This document shows, piece by piece, positions 30,629-42,000 of a DNA stretch of 42,873 bases. The DNA comes from an uncultured Lewinella sp. Lineage in GTDB: Bacteria; Bacteroidota; Bacteroidia; Chitinophagales; Saprospiraceae. Every line of letters starts with the position of its first letter. Position 1 is the first letter of the stretch. Position numbers and translations under genes: made by a program. Location of the stretch: assembly GCA_937949535.1 (NCBI GenBank), contig CALEDI010000222.1:1-42873 (forward strand), given 5' to 3'. The notes under the pieces were generated by a model. It was not told the DNA's origin, searched no databases, and worked only from the letters and a program-made list of their open reading frames with translations.

Positions 30629-30657
30629 TAGGGCGCGGCCGCAGGATGCAAGGAAAG
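30629..30657 (+). repeat. Dispersed GC-rich motif
   Basis: GGGCGCGGCCGCAGGATGCA followed by AGGAAAG is a well-preserved copy just after the kinase gene, in the gap between convergent genes. Confidence 0.75.
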
Positions 30658-30694
30658 TTAAAGAGATAGGGTAGGACTTCGAGGTTTTCCCTTA

Positions 30695-31690
30695 CTACTT
30701 ACGAACAATTGTAGGGCGAAGACTACCACCGCTGTTCTTCTTAATTTTTTCGGCAACAGCCCTGGATACGCCGTTGTCTGAAATGTCGTCTCCAAGAATA
30801 GAGTCATTACCAACGAAAGAACAGTCTTCAATGATGGTCTGCGTAGCGCCGTCGTCATTAGAGATGTTGTAGATCGCTGCGCCGTTCATCAAAGATGCAT
30901 TGTTGATGAAGTCACATCCAAGAAGAAGAGGACTGGCTTCTCCGTTGGTGCCGTTGTTGGTTATACCTGCACCGGAGTTACTGCTGTTGCCTTCAAAAAC
31001 ACAATCCCGAAAAATCGGACTAGCCAACGACGCAATACCGTTGCTGTAAACGGCACCTCCGTTAAAATCAGCTTTGTTTGCTTTGAACTTGCAGTTCACA
31101 AAAGATGGACGACCAGTATCAATGAGAACCCCACCGCCATTGTGTGCCATGTTTGCTTCAAAAACACAGTTGGAAATCATGTGTGAAGAAAGATTTTCGC
31201 TAGCCATGATGTAAAGTCCGCCGCCAGCATTGCCTTTATTGAGGCCTTCTTTAAAGTTCCTGCTGTTGCCACCCGTGACCACAAAGCCATCAAGTGAAGT
31301 AACATTAACCCCGTCAGACGCTAGCGTTACAACAGTGTAAACATTGTCTGATACATCAGGAGTACCAACATTGCCAGAAAGAGTAGATGTTGCTTCTGCC
31401 TGACGATCAAAAAGCGTCGTTTCGTTGCCTGCAAAACCGCCATAAAGCTCAACACCCGCTGGTACAATGAAGGAGGCCTTTCTGCCCGCTATCTCATTTG
31501 GCTTGTACTCACCTTGCATCACCCATATCTGGTTTCCTGAAACAGCTTGCTTCAATGCAGCCTCAAGACTTAAAGCATCATCCCAAGATCCACCATCAGC
31601 GATTGATGTACCCGTAGGGGTAACATACAAGCGTTGTGCAACACAAGTAACAGAAAAGAAGAGGCAGATAAATAGTAAAGATGATTTCAC
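30695..31690 (-). CDS. Secreted right-handed beta-helix protein
   Basis: The ORF track begins at a TTG at 31729, but the GTG at 31690 gives a standard signal peptide directly (MKSSLLFICLFFSVTCVAQ), so I use that start. The 331-residue product then reads like a right-handed parallel beta-helix with repeated Asn/Gly/Cys turns (GGLYIMASENLSSHMISNCV, GGGVLIDTGRPSFVNCKF, GGAVYSNGIA). The opening LYVTPTGTSIADGGSWDDAL is typical of choice-of-anchor/pectate-lyase-like surface proteins. No type IX C-terminal domain is visible. It may act as a surface adhesin or carbohydrate-binding protein. It lies divergent from the sprF operon and convergent with the kinase gene. Confidence 0.7.
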   Translation of the reverse strand: MKSSLLFICLFFSVTCVAQRLYVTPTGTSIADGGSWDDALSLEAALKQAVSGNQIWVMQGEYKPNEIAGRKASFIVPAGVELYGGFAGNETTLFDRQAEATSTLSGNVGTPDVSDNVYTVVTLASDGVNVTSLDGFVVTGGNSRNFKEGLNKGNAGGGLYIMASENLSSHMISNCVFEANMAHNGGGVLIDTGRPSFVNCKFKANKADFNGGAVYSNGIASLASPIFRDCVFEGNSSNSGAGITNNGTNGEASPLLLGCDFINNASLMNGAAIYNISNDDGATQTIIEDCSFVGNDSILGDDISDNGVSRAVAEKIKKNSGGSLRPTIVRK

Positions 31691-31744
31691 GTTAGTCCAT
31701 TTCAGTGATCCAAAAAAAGAAAGCAGCAAGCACGCACAGCGTGA

Positions 31745-32019
31745 AAGCTAGTCAAAATAGAAAGCAATATGGAATAACACAGAGGAGTAGATTGATGAAA
31801 GAGCACACTCTTTTACCAAGAAAGTAAGTAGATAGGAACCTGACTTACTCAAAATCCGAAGGCGTTAACTAGAATTTGGTGTTTATTGGTAGTTGTCAAA
31901 CTAAAAACCATTGCTGATTTGAACGCTAAAATAGTGCATACATCCTGCATTATCATAGGTTTTGCGCCAAAAGGTCGTTTCTTTTAGGAAACGGTAGCTA
32001 AATTTAAAGGAACGGTGTT
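31745..32019. other. Divergent intergenic region, no clear gene
   Basis: About 275 A+T-rich bp separate the beta-helix gene from the sprF operon. No promoter box could be fixed with confidence (imperfect TTTG and TA-rich pieces only). Confidence 0.4.
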
Positions 32020-32172
32020 ATGGATATTTCTCTAAAGCGTTGTACCTTGCAGCGTATTCGGACTGAAAATGGGAGAAAGGGTGGTAGAGCCCTGTTGTCA
32101 AAACGTACTATTAAGTTAACCAATTTGTTAAATGTCCATTGTGACTATTTTTATATCCCTCGTCTGAAATGA
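32020..32172 (+). CDS. Possible 50-codon leader ORF overlapping sprF
   Basis: ATG at 32020 follows AAAGGA 7 bp upstream. The ORF runs 50 codons (MDISLKRCTLQRIRTENGRK...) to a TGA that overlaps the sprF ATG (ATGA). The product is basic and has no recognisable domain or signal. The good ribosome-binding site and the stop/start overlap suggest a translated leader that couples to sprF. Chance cannot be excluded in a 150-bp window. Confidence 0.35.
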   Translation: MDISLKRCTLQRIRTENGRKGGRALLSKRTIKLTNLLNVHCDYFYIPRLK

Positions 32173-33263
32173 AGATAACTACTAAATACTCCACATTGCT
32201 CATGCTCACTTTGCGCCCTGTCCTGGTGGCAATAACTCTGTTGTTGTTCTCCGGCATTTCTTTTGCCCAAGATTTCCACTATTCGCAGTTCTACAACGCG
32301 CCTCTCCACCTTAATCCCGCCCTAACGGGAATCTTTCGAGGAGACATTCGAGCGATGGGAAACTACAAGTCACAATGGGTTGATGTACCGGTTGACTATA
32401 AGACCGTCACTCTTGCTATAGACAAGAAGTTCCTGAAAGTATCGAGCAAAAAAGGCTTCGTGTCAGGCGGTGTCGCTTTTAACTACGACCGAGCAGGAGA
32501 CAGTAAGCTTACTTGGGCTAATCTGGACCTTAACCTATCCTATACTAAGGTCTTTTCTCCTAAGGTTATCCTTTCTGTAGGAGGGAAAGCAGCGATCATT
32601 CAGAGAGGTTTTGACAACGCAGGCTTGCGTTACAACGACCAATTCGACGAAACTCGAGGAGAGTTTAACGGTGCTTTGCCAACAGGAGAGCTGTACGACC
32701 AAGATGGCCAAATTTTCCCAGACTTCGGGCTTGGCATCAACCTGCGCTTACAGGCCAAGCAGACGGACCAATTGGTTATCCGTAACAACCGCCGTACTAA
32801 GCTGGACATAGGTGTGGCGTTGCATCACCTTACTTCACCGGATCAGGCGTTCTACGACAACGAAAGCGTTCCACTTGAGCGACGCCTTTCTCCTTATGTT
32901 ACGGGTGTTTTACAAGTTCTTCCTATTGTTGATGTGGTCGGGGGGGTAACCTACCAAAACCAAGGCTCTTTCTACGACGAGTTGGTGATGATGCTTGGAG
33001 GCCGCGTTTGGGTGAAAAACACCCTCAACAAACAGATCAGTCTTATGGCCGGTATGGGGTTACGCCGAGACAAGACCCAAGATGCTTATTGGCCTACTTT
33101 TGAGCTGAGCTACAACAATCTAATGGTCGGGTTAAACTATGACTTCAACACCAGCCAGTTTGATATTGCAACAGAGAACAGAGGAGGCATGGAACTTTCC
33201 GTTCGGTACATCATCCGCAAGGTGAGACCGCTTCCCGAATTTAAGGTTTGCCCATTACTCTAA
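32169..33263 (+). CDS. Type IX secretion/gliding protein of the PorP/SprF family
   Basis: The 364-residue product has a signal peptide (ending LLLFSGISFAQ at about residue 34) followed by the family's signature DFHYSQFYNAPLHLNPALTG. The remainder is a beta-barrel-like sequence ending VRYIIRKVRPLPEFKVCPLL. PorP/SprF proteins are outer-membrane proteins; SprF is needed for secretion of SprB, a giant adhesin with a type B C-terminal domain. Here the partner would be the 2010-residue adhesin two genes downstream. It is 23 bp before the OmpA-family gene, in the same operon. The upstream 50-codon ORF may be its leader. Confidence 0.9.
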   Translation: MKITTKYSTLLMLTLRPVLVAITLLLFSGISFAQDFHYSQFYNAPLHLNPALTGIFRGDIRAMGNYKSQWVDVPVDYKTVTLAIDKKFLKVSSKKGFVSGGVAFNYDRAGDSKLTWANLDLNLSYTKVFSPKVILSVGGKAAIIQRGFDNAGLRYNDQFDETRGEFNGALPTGELYDQDGQIFPDFGLGINLRLQAKQTDQLVIRNNRRTKLDIGVALHHLTSPDQAFYDNESVPLERRLSPYVTGVLQVLPIVDVVGGVTYQNQGSFYDELVMMLGGRVWVKNTLNKQISLMAGMGLRRDKTQDAYWPTFELSYNNLMVGLNYDFNTSQFDIATENRGGMELSVRYIIRKVRPLPEFKVCPLL

Positions 33264-33286
33264 TCCCCGCCCAATCCCAACAACTG

Positions 33287-36046
33287 ATGACTAGAATCTA
33301 CATAATAATTACACTCTTCGTTCTGGCCTTACCACAACTTTTTGCCCAGAACCAAAACCAATCCTTTGAAGGATATATTGCAGCTGCTGACCAAGCGGCC
33401 CAGCGAGATGATCATTACAATGCTTACCGATTGTATGCCATTGCTGCGGAAGATGAATGGAACGATGATTCTGCTTACGAATCACGAATTGGTGAGACCT
33501 ACTATAAGGCAGGAACTGCTGCTTACCGCGCTACCGCTTACAGAGAAGCCGAAAAGTACCTTATTAAGTTACAAAGCCTTCCTGCTGTTGACGAGTATCC
33601 GCTTTCTCAGTACTACATGGGGCAGGCTGTATTCCGCCAAGGTCGTTATGACCAAGCGGTAGCTCACTTCCAAGAGTTCCTGGAAAACCAGCCGCGTGCA
33701 CCAGAAGCTTACCGTTCCATCGCACAAGCCCAAATTAATGATGCCGACTGGGCTATTGATGCACTTACTCGTGCGGAAGACATACAGCTTAATCACTTAC
33801 CAGCAGGAATCAATACCACCGAGTCCGACATTATGTTCGTTCGTGGCAAGGGTAGTGCTCGTTATTTCTCTTCCAATGCTTTCGAGTACAAGAATGACTC
33901 ATTAAAGCCTAAGCGTTCCCTTAGCCGTATCATGCGACAGACAGGCAACGCCACCGCAGAACCACTACCAAACAACATCAACCTACCGAATAAAAGTGTA
34001 GCCCATACTGCGTTCAATAAGGAGATGACGAAAGTCTATTACTCGGTATGTGACTTCCGCAACTACGATGAACTAATCTGCGACGTGTACCGCGCAGATG
34101 TTTCCGCTGATGGAAACTGGACGAATCCGCAGAAAACCAGCATAAACCAGCCTGGTTTTAGTACCACACAACCTAGTATTGGCGCTGATGATGATGGTAA
34201 AGAATACTTGTATTTCGCCTCTGACCGGCCTGGAGGAGAAGGAGGGCTTGATCTCTACCGGGCCCCTCTTTCTGCTGATGGTGAACTCGGAACGGCTACT
34301 AGCTTAACCGCTTTAAATACAGCTGGAGATGATGCATCTCCGTTTTTCTATGCTCCACGGAAAACACTTTATTTCTCAACCAATGGCCGTTTTACTTTTG
34401 GTGGTATGGATGTGTATAAGTCCTACCTTATCAATGATGTATTCCGCAACCCGGTCAATATGGGAGCACCGGTAAACTCTGCTGCCGACGAAGCTTACTA
34501 CACACGTTTTGATGACCCTGATCAAGCATACGTTGGCAGTCGTCGCCCTAGTGGCGAGGCTTTATTTTACACTGACGCACGAGACGTCTGCTGCTATGAC
34601 TTGTATGAGTTTACACCAGACAATCGGATTGATCTACAAGTCACCACCCTCAACAAACTCAACCAAGAGGAACTGGAAGGAACTACCGTTAAGTTGTACA
34701 AAATTACTCCTAACGGCCCTGAATTGGTAGACGAGATTACTAACCTTGACGGAAACGAGTTTAACTTTAAGGTAGAACCCGGCATGAAGTACGAGTTGGT
34801 TGCGGAAAAGGACGGCTTTACAACGGCGCTAGACAAATTTGACCTCTCTGACCCAGAACTTAGTGAGCTTCCTTTCATCGAGCGTATTCTTAAGCTGAAC
34901 CCCAAGATTGACCTTGATGTATTTACCTTCAATAACGCCGACGAATCTGAACTTGAAGGCGTAACCGTCAAGCTTTTTGAAGTAGCTGATGATGGCGGCC
35001 TTACACTCGTGGAGGAAATCACTAACCCTACAGCAAACGATGCTCACTTCGAACTTGAGATTGGTAAAAACTATAAGGTAGAGGCTGTTAGGCCCGGTTT
35101 TGGCAAGTCTGACACTGACGTTGACTTGCGCGAGTACAACTCCAATGAAGGCAGCAAGACTATTAGCCGCGATCTTTACTTAGGGCAAGAACTTGAAGTC
35201 TACGTAATTGATGGTAGAACGGATGAACCAGTCTCTAGCGCAACCCTGAAATTGGTTCGAGCTAGCGGAAAGCTAGTCTCCGAATCTACTAACACTACGG
35301 GGAACGATTTCTACTACACCGTCAACCTGAATGAACCATTCGTCTTAGACACGAAACGTGCGGGCTATTTCCCTCGTACGGATACGCTGCGTTTTTCTCA
35401 GCAAGACCTTATTGATGGAGACGGTAAACTGGTTTATTATGTACCACTCTTCAGCAACGACCTCAATGAGTACCTTCCTTTCGAGGTCTACTTTGACAAT
35501 GACCATCCTGATCCGGATTCCTACAGTACTACAACCAAGTTAAACTACGAGGAAACTTACACTCCTTACATAGATCGTCGTGAAGACTTCAAGAAGGAGG
35601 CTAGCGAAGGACTGGACGCTGAGTCTGGATTTTTAACCAAAGGAGACATCGACCAGTTCTTCGACCAAGAAGTTGAAGCTGGCTGGGAACAACTCCGTCG
35701 GTTTTCGGACGCACTTATCTTCCACCTAAACAGCGGTGGGGAGTTTGTCGTAGAGCTTAAAGGCTTTGCTAGCCCTAGGGCACCAACGGAATACAACCGC
35801 CGCTTGAGTTCCCGCCGGAACATGTCGTTGAAGCATTTCTTTAGAGATTATAAAGGTGGTACAATGGCTAAATACATTGAAGGAGGCCAACTTACTTTTT
35901 CCGAGGCAGCCCTTGGTGAAACTACCGCAGACCTTGACAAGATATACGAACTGATCAACCGTGAACGTGAATCTATTTATTCAACTATCGCTTCTTTAGA
36001 GCGCCGTGTCGTCTTACGTAGCGGAGTATCATTAAAGAAAAAGTAA
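33287..36046 (+). CDS. PD40/OmpA-family outer-membrane protein (PorE-like)
   Basis: The track starts at a TTG; ATG at 33287 gives a signal peptide (MTRIYIIITLFVLALPQLFA). The 919-residue product has TPR-like helices (about 25-150) and a PD40-type beta-propeller (about 200-440; YLYFASDRPGGEGGLDLY, LYFSTNGRFTFGGMDVYKS). Three tandem carboxypeptidase-regulatory/CNA-B-like beta repeats follow (about 450-720, LEGTTVKLYKI and LEGVTVKLFEV). The last domain is OmpA-like (about 740-910; LKGFASPRAPTEYNRRLSSR), for peptidoglycan binding, with long insertions. The combination is seen in PorE and related type IX secretion components. It lies 35 bp before the adhesin gene and is likely co-transcribed with sprF. 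Confidence 0.85.
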   Translation: MTRIYIIITLFVLALPQLFAQNQNQSFEGYIAAADQAAQRDDHYNAYRLYAIAAEDEWNDDSAYESRIGETYYKAGTAAYRATAYREAEKYLIKLQSLPAVDEYPLSQYYMGQAVFRQGRYDQAVAHFQEFLENQPRAPEAYRSIAQAQINDADWAIDALTRAEDIQLNHLPAGINTTESDIMFVRGKGSARYFSSNAFEYKNDSLKPKRSLSRIMRQTGNATAEPLPNNINLPNKSVAHTAFNKEMTKVYYSVCDFRNYDELICDVYRADVSADGNWTNPQKTSINQPGFSTTQPSIGADDDGKEYLYFASDRPGGEGGLDLYRAPLSADGELGTATSLTALNTAGDDASPFFYAPRKTLYFSTNGRFTFGGMDVYKSYLINDVFRNPVNMGAPVNSAADEAYYTRFDDPDQAYVGSRRPSGEALFYTDARDVCCYDLYEFTPDNRIDLQVTTLNKLNQEELEGTTVKLYKITPNGPELVDEITNLDGNEFNFKVEPGMKYELVAEKDGFTTALDKFDLSDPELSELPFIERILKLNPKIDLDVFTFNNADESELEGVTVKLFEVADDGGLTLVEEITNPTANDAHFELEIGKNYKVEAVRPGFGKSDTDVDLREYNSNEGSKTISRDLYLGQELEVYVIDGRTDEPVSSATLKLVRASGKLVSESTNTTGNDFYYTVNLNEPFVLDTKRAGYFPRTDTLRFSQQDLIDGDGKLVYYVPLFSNDLNEYLPFEVYFDNDHPDPDSYSTTTKLNYEETYTPYIDRREDFKKEASEGLDAESGFLTKGDIDQFFDQEVEAGWEQLRRFSDALIFHLNSGGEFVVELKGFASPRAPTEYNRRLSSRRNMSLKHFFRDYKGGTMAKYIEGGQLTFSEAALGETTADLDKIYELINRERESIYSTIASLERRVVLRSGVSLKKK

Positions 36047-36081
36047 ACCATCACTAGCGTACATTTTAAAGTATTGTAACC

Positions 36082-39000
36082 GTGAATTTATCCCAAAACA
36101 TACATCTCTCTCGTCTTACCGGTGGTTGTTTAATCCTTCTACTTGGCTTATTTACTAGTAGCCCACTGTTGGCTGCAGGCATTAAAGATATTGCCCCAAC
36201 CGCAGCAGATGCTCCCGTAATGCTTGAAACAGGCAGGGTTGGCTTCAACAATTTTGCCGATTTTGGCGTAGAGCCAGAAGGCCGACTTTACGTATCCTTT
36301 GGTGATGCCAGTGAAGTACTCTACCTAGGCCTTTCCATTGGTTACAATAACGATGGAGAACCTTACAACAGCACAACCCGAGGCCGCTATAGGTTCCAGA
36401 TCAGAAAGGATGACCCTAGCAATGGTAACCCTATCGTTCATGGCCCTTTTACAGTGACCAACCTTAACGCCAATATCTCTTCTTATGCAGACGCTGAGTA
36501 TGGTATTTACTCGACGGATGAAATATCTGGTGGTGATTCAATGTATGTCTTCCGCCCCGGAGACACAGGAGAATATTACATTGAATTTGATGACGCTAAC
36601 GTTAGTAGCAGACAGGTGAACATTCCGTTTTGGGACTTCACTGTAGTTCGTGACGGTGCTGTTCGTGATGGGCGTGTTTGGTCTCGAGGTTGGGCGTTTC
36701 GTACTCCTTTAGTAGACGGGACATCGCCTCCTGATTGTGTATGGGACCGTGAGTTCAATGGTGTGCTGTACAGCTATACCGAAGATGGATTTGTATCTGA
36801 GATTAATTTCGAGAACTCAGGCTTTCAGGGCCTCTCCTTTAACATTGCTTTTAATGAAACAGGCCCTGGTACAACGGGTAATTTGGCCGAAGATCGTAAA
36901 TCTGTTGCAGGCTCAAACGAAACAGCTAACGCACGACAGCATAGAATCTTTCTCTCACTACCAGATATTGAAATATTCCCTGATGGTGTTTGTGGTGAAG
37001 TAACCGCTGGAGATTCTTTTATATGTGGCGGTGTTGATCTCTACTGTCTTGAGGTAGAAGTGACCCGGCAAGGCCAAGTAGAAATTATTCTTGACTTTGA
37101 CGGTAACGGTACCTTAGATGATAATGGTATGGACGTCGCGCTCGTTTACGACTTCCATCCCGATAGCCTAACGGCTTGTATCCCATGGAGTGGCCTTCTT
37201 GCTGATGGCACCCCAGTAAGCTTTTCAGACACTGTTGATGTGATCATCAACTATGCGCAAGGGGTTCAGCATTATTCTGCTTACGATGTAGAATTCTTGA
37301 AAAACGGTTTCTGTGTAGAAACCATACGCCCAACTTGCAACCAAGGCCAATTAACCTCTAGTCGCCTTTTTTACGATGACCGCGAGATTCCTGAAGACCC
37401 AGGCACTGGAGCTTCAAAGGACGGCCGAGATGGTTGTGATTGCGGAGATGGTTGCCGGACGTGGACCAATTTCTCCCTCAACGCTGGAGGAACCTGTAAT
37501 TCGTTTAATGATAATGAAACCAATGGTTACGGTGATAAGAGTACATTGAATACTTATTGGTTTGCCAGTAGCCAGGTCGAGTTCAAGGCTCGAGTCCCTG
37601 TGATTAGTGCTAATATTGTAGGCCCTACGGAACTGTGTGAAGGAGAAACGTCTTCGCTTACGGCTATGGATAATGGTATTATTGGCACTCCAAGCTACCT
37701 TTGGGAGGGACCGGGTGTTGAAGGAAGTACGACCAGTTCGGTTGATGTATCTGCCGCCGGAACCTACTGCGTCACGATAGTTGATCCGGTTGGTTGTAGT
37801 AGCCGTACGTGTACCGATATAACGGTTACGGACTTTGATGCTAGCCCTTTTCCCCAAGCACTAGATATTTGCTTTGGTGAGACGATTACCCTGCCCGAAG
37901 GAGGCAATATAGACTACGATTACATCTGGAGCCCCAACGTTGGTATTGATGACATCAACTCTAACCAGCCTACGTTCAACCCTACCGAAACAACTACTTA
38001 CACTGTAACTATTACTAATAGCAACTCTGTTGGTTCTGTTTGTTCAACAACAGAAGAAGTTGTTATTAATGTCTCCCCAGACATAAATCTCCAAGTGATT
38101 GGTGGTGGTCCGATTTGTGATGCTACCCTAACACTAACAGCTTCTACAGATGTAGAGGCCGACATTGTATTGTTCAACCCTGCTGGTGTACAAATAGCAA
38201 CAGGTAACGAATTTACGCTTGATGTAAGCGGAGAATCTGACTACCTGATTGTTGCAACGGGCGCACAAAACTGTACGGACAGCATCGTCTTTACGGTTAG
38301 CGGAGGGCCGGTTGATATTTCTGTTCCTGATACGGTTCTTAGCTGTCTTAGTGACGGTGTCAACCTTGCGGTAACCAACCTGGATGCTAATGATGAGCTT
38401 TCCTACGTGTGGTCTCCTGCGGGGTTGTTCGACCCTTCTACCATTAATTCTGCCAACCCTACCTTCATTGGTGGCGAGGGAGACTTTGCTACTTCCGTGA
38501 CGGTTACCAACCAGTACGGCTGTTCCACTACTGAAAACGTCCGTGTAATCATGATTGACGACAACGGAGAGCTATCGTTTACTACTATGCTAGGCTGTGA
38601 TGGCTCTACAGTTGATATCGTCAATACAAGTACGGTATCGTTTGGATATGTTTACGACTTTGGTGACGGTAGCACTTCTACAGAGCGTAACCCTTCACAT
38701 TTCTACAGCACGCCCGGTACTTACACGATTACACTTGATTTGATCTACGATCAGAACTGTGTTGCTAGTGTAACTCGGGAGGTTACAACCTTCCAGTCAT
38801 TGCTCAATGCTGATTTAAGAATTGGCTTAGGCGACTGTGGCAACGGTTCAGCAACGTTGAACTTTACAGATGCTAGTATTAACGCAACCGGAGACGTACT
38901 AGAATATGAGTGGGTCTTTACGGGAGTAACCCCCACAACTAGTACAGATCGGAACCCAACGGTTACGGTTTCAGAAAGTGGAACGATTACCGCTACATTG

Positions 39001-42000
39001 ACCGCTACCTCGGTGGATGACTGTACTTCTGACTTTGACACTACAATCACTGTTAACCTTGCAGAGGTTAATCTTGCGGATGAGATTCTTGTTTGCCCCG
39101 GTGAATCTGCGGAACTTAATCCTAGCGGTGATGAAGGCCTTAATTACAACTGGTCTTCGACGAATGGATTTTCTTCTAGTGATCCCAATCCGGTCGTTAA
39201 TGTAGCTGGTACTTACATAGTAACGGTGACCACGAACTCTGCGGACTTCAATTGTAGTCAGATTGATTCAGTTGTAATTTTAGCTCCAATCATAGAAGCG
39301 GACTTAACTGTTGGCTTGGCTGATTGTGGGGATGGTTCTGCAACCTTGAACTTCATTGATGCTACTAACACGAATGTAGTTGGATTAGGCTATGAATGGA
39401 CTTTTACGGGCGTTACTCCTACAACGAGCACGAACCAGAGCCCTTCGGTTACTATTTCCGAGTCGGGTACCGTGACAGCTACGCTAGAGGTAACTTCTAA
39501 TGACGGTTGTTCCTCTACGCTGGATACGACCTTTACGGTTAACCTTGCAGAGGTTAACCTCGCAAATGAAATCCTTGTTTGCCCCGGTGAGTCTGCTGAA
39601 CTTAATCCTGGTGCAAACGAAGACCTTATCTACAGTTGGTCTTCTGACAATGGCTTTACGTCAAACAACCCCAACCCTATCACTAACGTCGCCGGTACAT
39701 ACGTTGTAACGGTTACCTCTAATTCTGCTGATTTTAATTGCAGTAATGTTGATTCTGTGACGGTACTTGCTCCGGCCCTAGAAGCTGGCCTAGCGGTTAG
39801 TTTAGAGGATTGTGCTGACGGTGCTGCAACCCTGAGTTTCATGGATGCAAGTACCAATGTAGTAGGCCTGAATTACTCATGGACCTTCACCGGAGGCGTT
39901 AGCCCAGCAACCAGCATGGACCAGAACCCTTCTGTTACCATTTCTCAGTCAGGAACGGTTACTGCTAGATTGGAAGTGACTTCTAATGATGGTTGTTCTT
40001 CTGCTGTTGATACTACTTTCACGGTTAGTCTTACTGCCGTTAGCCTGATGGATGAGGTGCTTATCTGCCCAGGTGAATCTGCCGAACTCAACCCAGGTGC
40101 TGATGAAGGACTGGTTTACAACTGGTCTCCCGCTAACGGATTTGACCCTACAGATGCAAACCCAGTTACTAGCGAAGCAGGTACGTACATTGTTACTATA
40201 ACTTCTACGGTTGCTGACTTCAACTGTGCTAACAATAGCATCGATACGATAACTGTTGTTGTTGCGGATAGTATTGGGCTCACCGTCAACGGGCCAGACG
40301 GCCCAATTGGAGACGGTGATGGAGGCAACGGCGGCGGCGGCGGAACCGTCGAACTTCCAACCTTGCAAACCTGTGGTGCTCCTGTTGACCTGACCGTAGA
40401 CCTAGGAACTGAAGGCGATGTAGACGTAACTTACACTGATCTCGACGGCAACGTCTTAGGAGGAGGAGGAAGTATTACCGTTAGCCCTAACGGCCGTGAT
40501 ACGGTTGTGATAACGGCAGTAAACGAGTTTGGATGTACCGAACGGGATACAGTTGTGATCGTGAATACACAGGTAAACGCTGGTATAGACGTTGGCGCAA
40601 ATGGCCTTAACTTCTGTTCCGCTACGGATACAACCATATCAGTTACCAACTTTGATCCGGCAGATACCCTGACCTACGCATGGGGGGCCAATGAAATTAT
40701 CATTGGTTCACTCACAAACCAAACTGTTGATATTGTAACTCCGGCAGAGGGAAGCGTAGACATCTTCCTGACGGTTACTAACCAGTTTGGTTGTGATACG
40801 ATGATCATGGTTACGGTTACTTCGACGCCCTTTACGCCCAACCAGTACCCTGATGTAATTCAGCCTTGTTTTGAGGATGGCTTTACTATTGAGGGAGGTG
40901 CCGCTGTAGATGGTTACACTTACGAATGGTTGCCAGACGGCGACCTTGACCTAACGGACCCTGCTAACCCAGTAGGTACCTTTAATCAAGACGGAGGGCT
41001 ATCCGTTACCATCACAGACCCACTAACAGGGTGTAGCGAAACCCAAGCTATTGAGGTTGATGTAGCACCAGAAATTAGCTTCATGGCTAGCCCGACCGAT
41101 ACGGTTATTTGTGACCCTGCAAACATTACGGTTGGTGGATCTTCCGTCAACGATGACGTGGTCATCGTTTGGTACGACGACCCAGAGCTGACCAACCAAG
41201 TTGGAACTGGATCAACTTACGTAGTAGAAGCATCAGAAGTAGGACAGACCTACAATGTTTACGGTGAAGCTACAGACCCTAACACTGGCTGTCGGCAAGT
41301 GATACCTGTAACGGTATCTGTATCTAATATCACGGCTGGCCTCCCGCTAGACGATGTGAACGCTTGTTCTGGAGAAGGGACTTCCATCTTTGCACCTGGC
41401 GGTGTTCTTGGTAACCTTGTATACAGTTACTCGCCTCCTGAACTGATTGATGATTCTGACCCTAGCAACCCAGTTTTTGCGGGCAACTCGAACTCAACGG
41501 TTACAGTTACTACTATCGACCCCGCTACCGGCTGTAGCTCCATTAAAGAGGTGAACATTACCTTCACGGAAATAGGTGGACTTACCGGATTGGCAGACCT
41601 TGATGATATTTTCCTTGGTGGAACCTCTACACTTTCCGTGCTAGGCGACTGTGTTGGTTGTACGTACGAATGGACGGGTGGAAACGGAACCATTACGCCT
41701 AATACGGGGCAAACCGTGGAGGTGATGCCCGACGAAGCAGGTGATGTAACCTATGAAGTGGCTGTAACCCTGAACGGTTGTACGGTCATCATTCCGATTA
41801 CATTGCGGGTACAAGACCCGCTTTGTGATGAAGAGCGAATCTTCATCCCTAACGCCTTTACGCCAAACCAAGATACCAAGAATGACGTGATGCGTGTACG
41901 GACGAACTTCGCCGACCAAATCACTGAGTTCCGTTGGATTATCTATAACCGCTGGGGCCAAGAGGTCTATAACTCTACCGACATCAACGACAGTTGGGAC

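Noticed and set aside
31691-31729. TTG start for the beta-helix protein
   Set aside because: It would put 13 extra residues before a complete signal peptide that begins at the GTG at 31690.
31790-31825. 10-codon ORF after a GGAG-like site
   Set aside because: Too short to support, with no other evidence.
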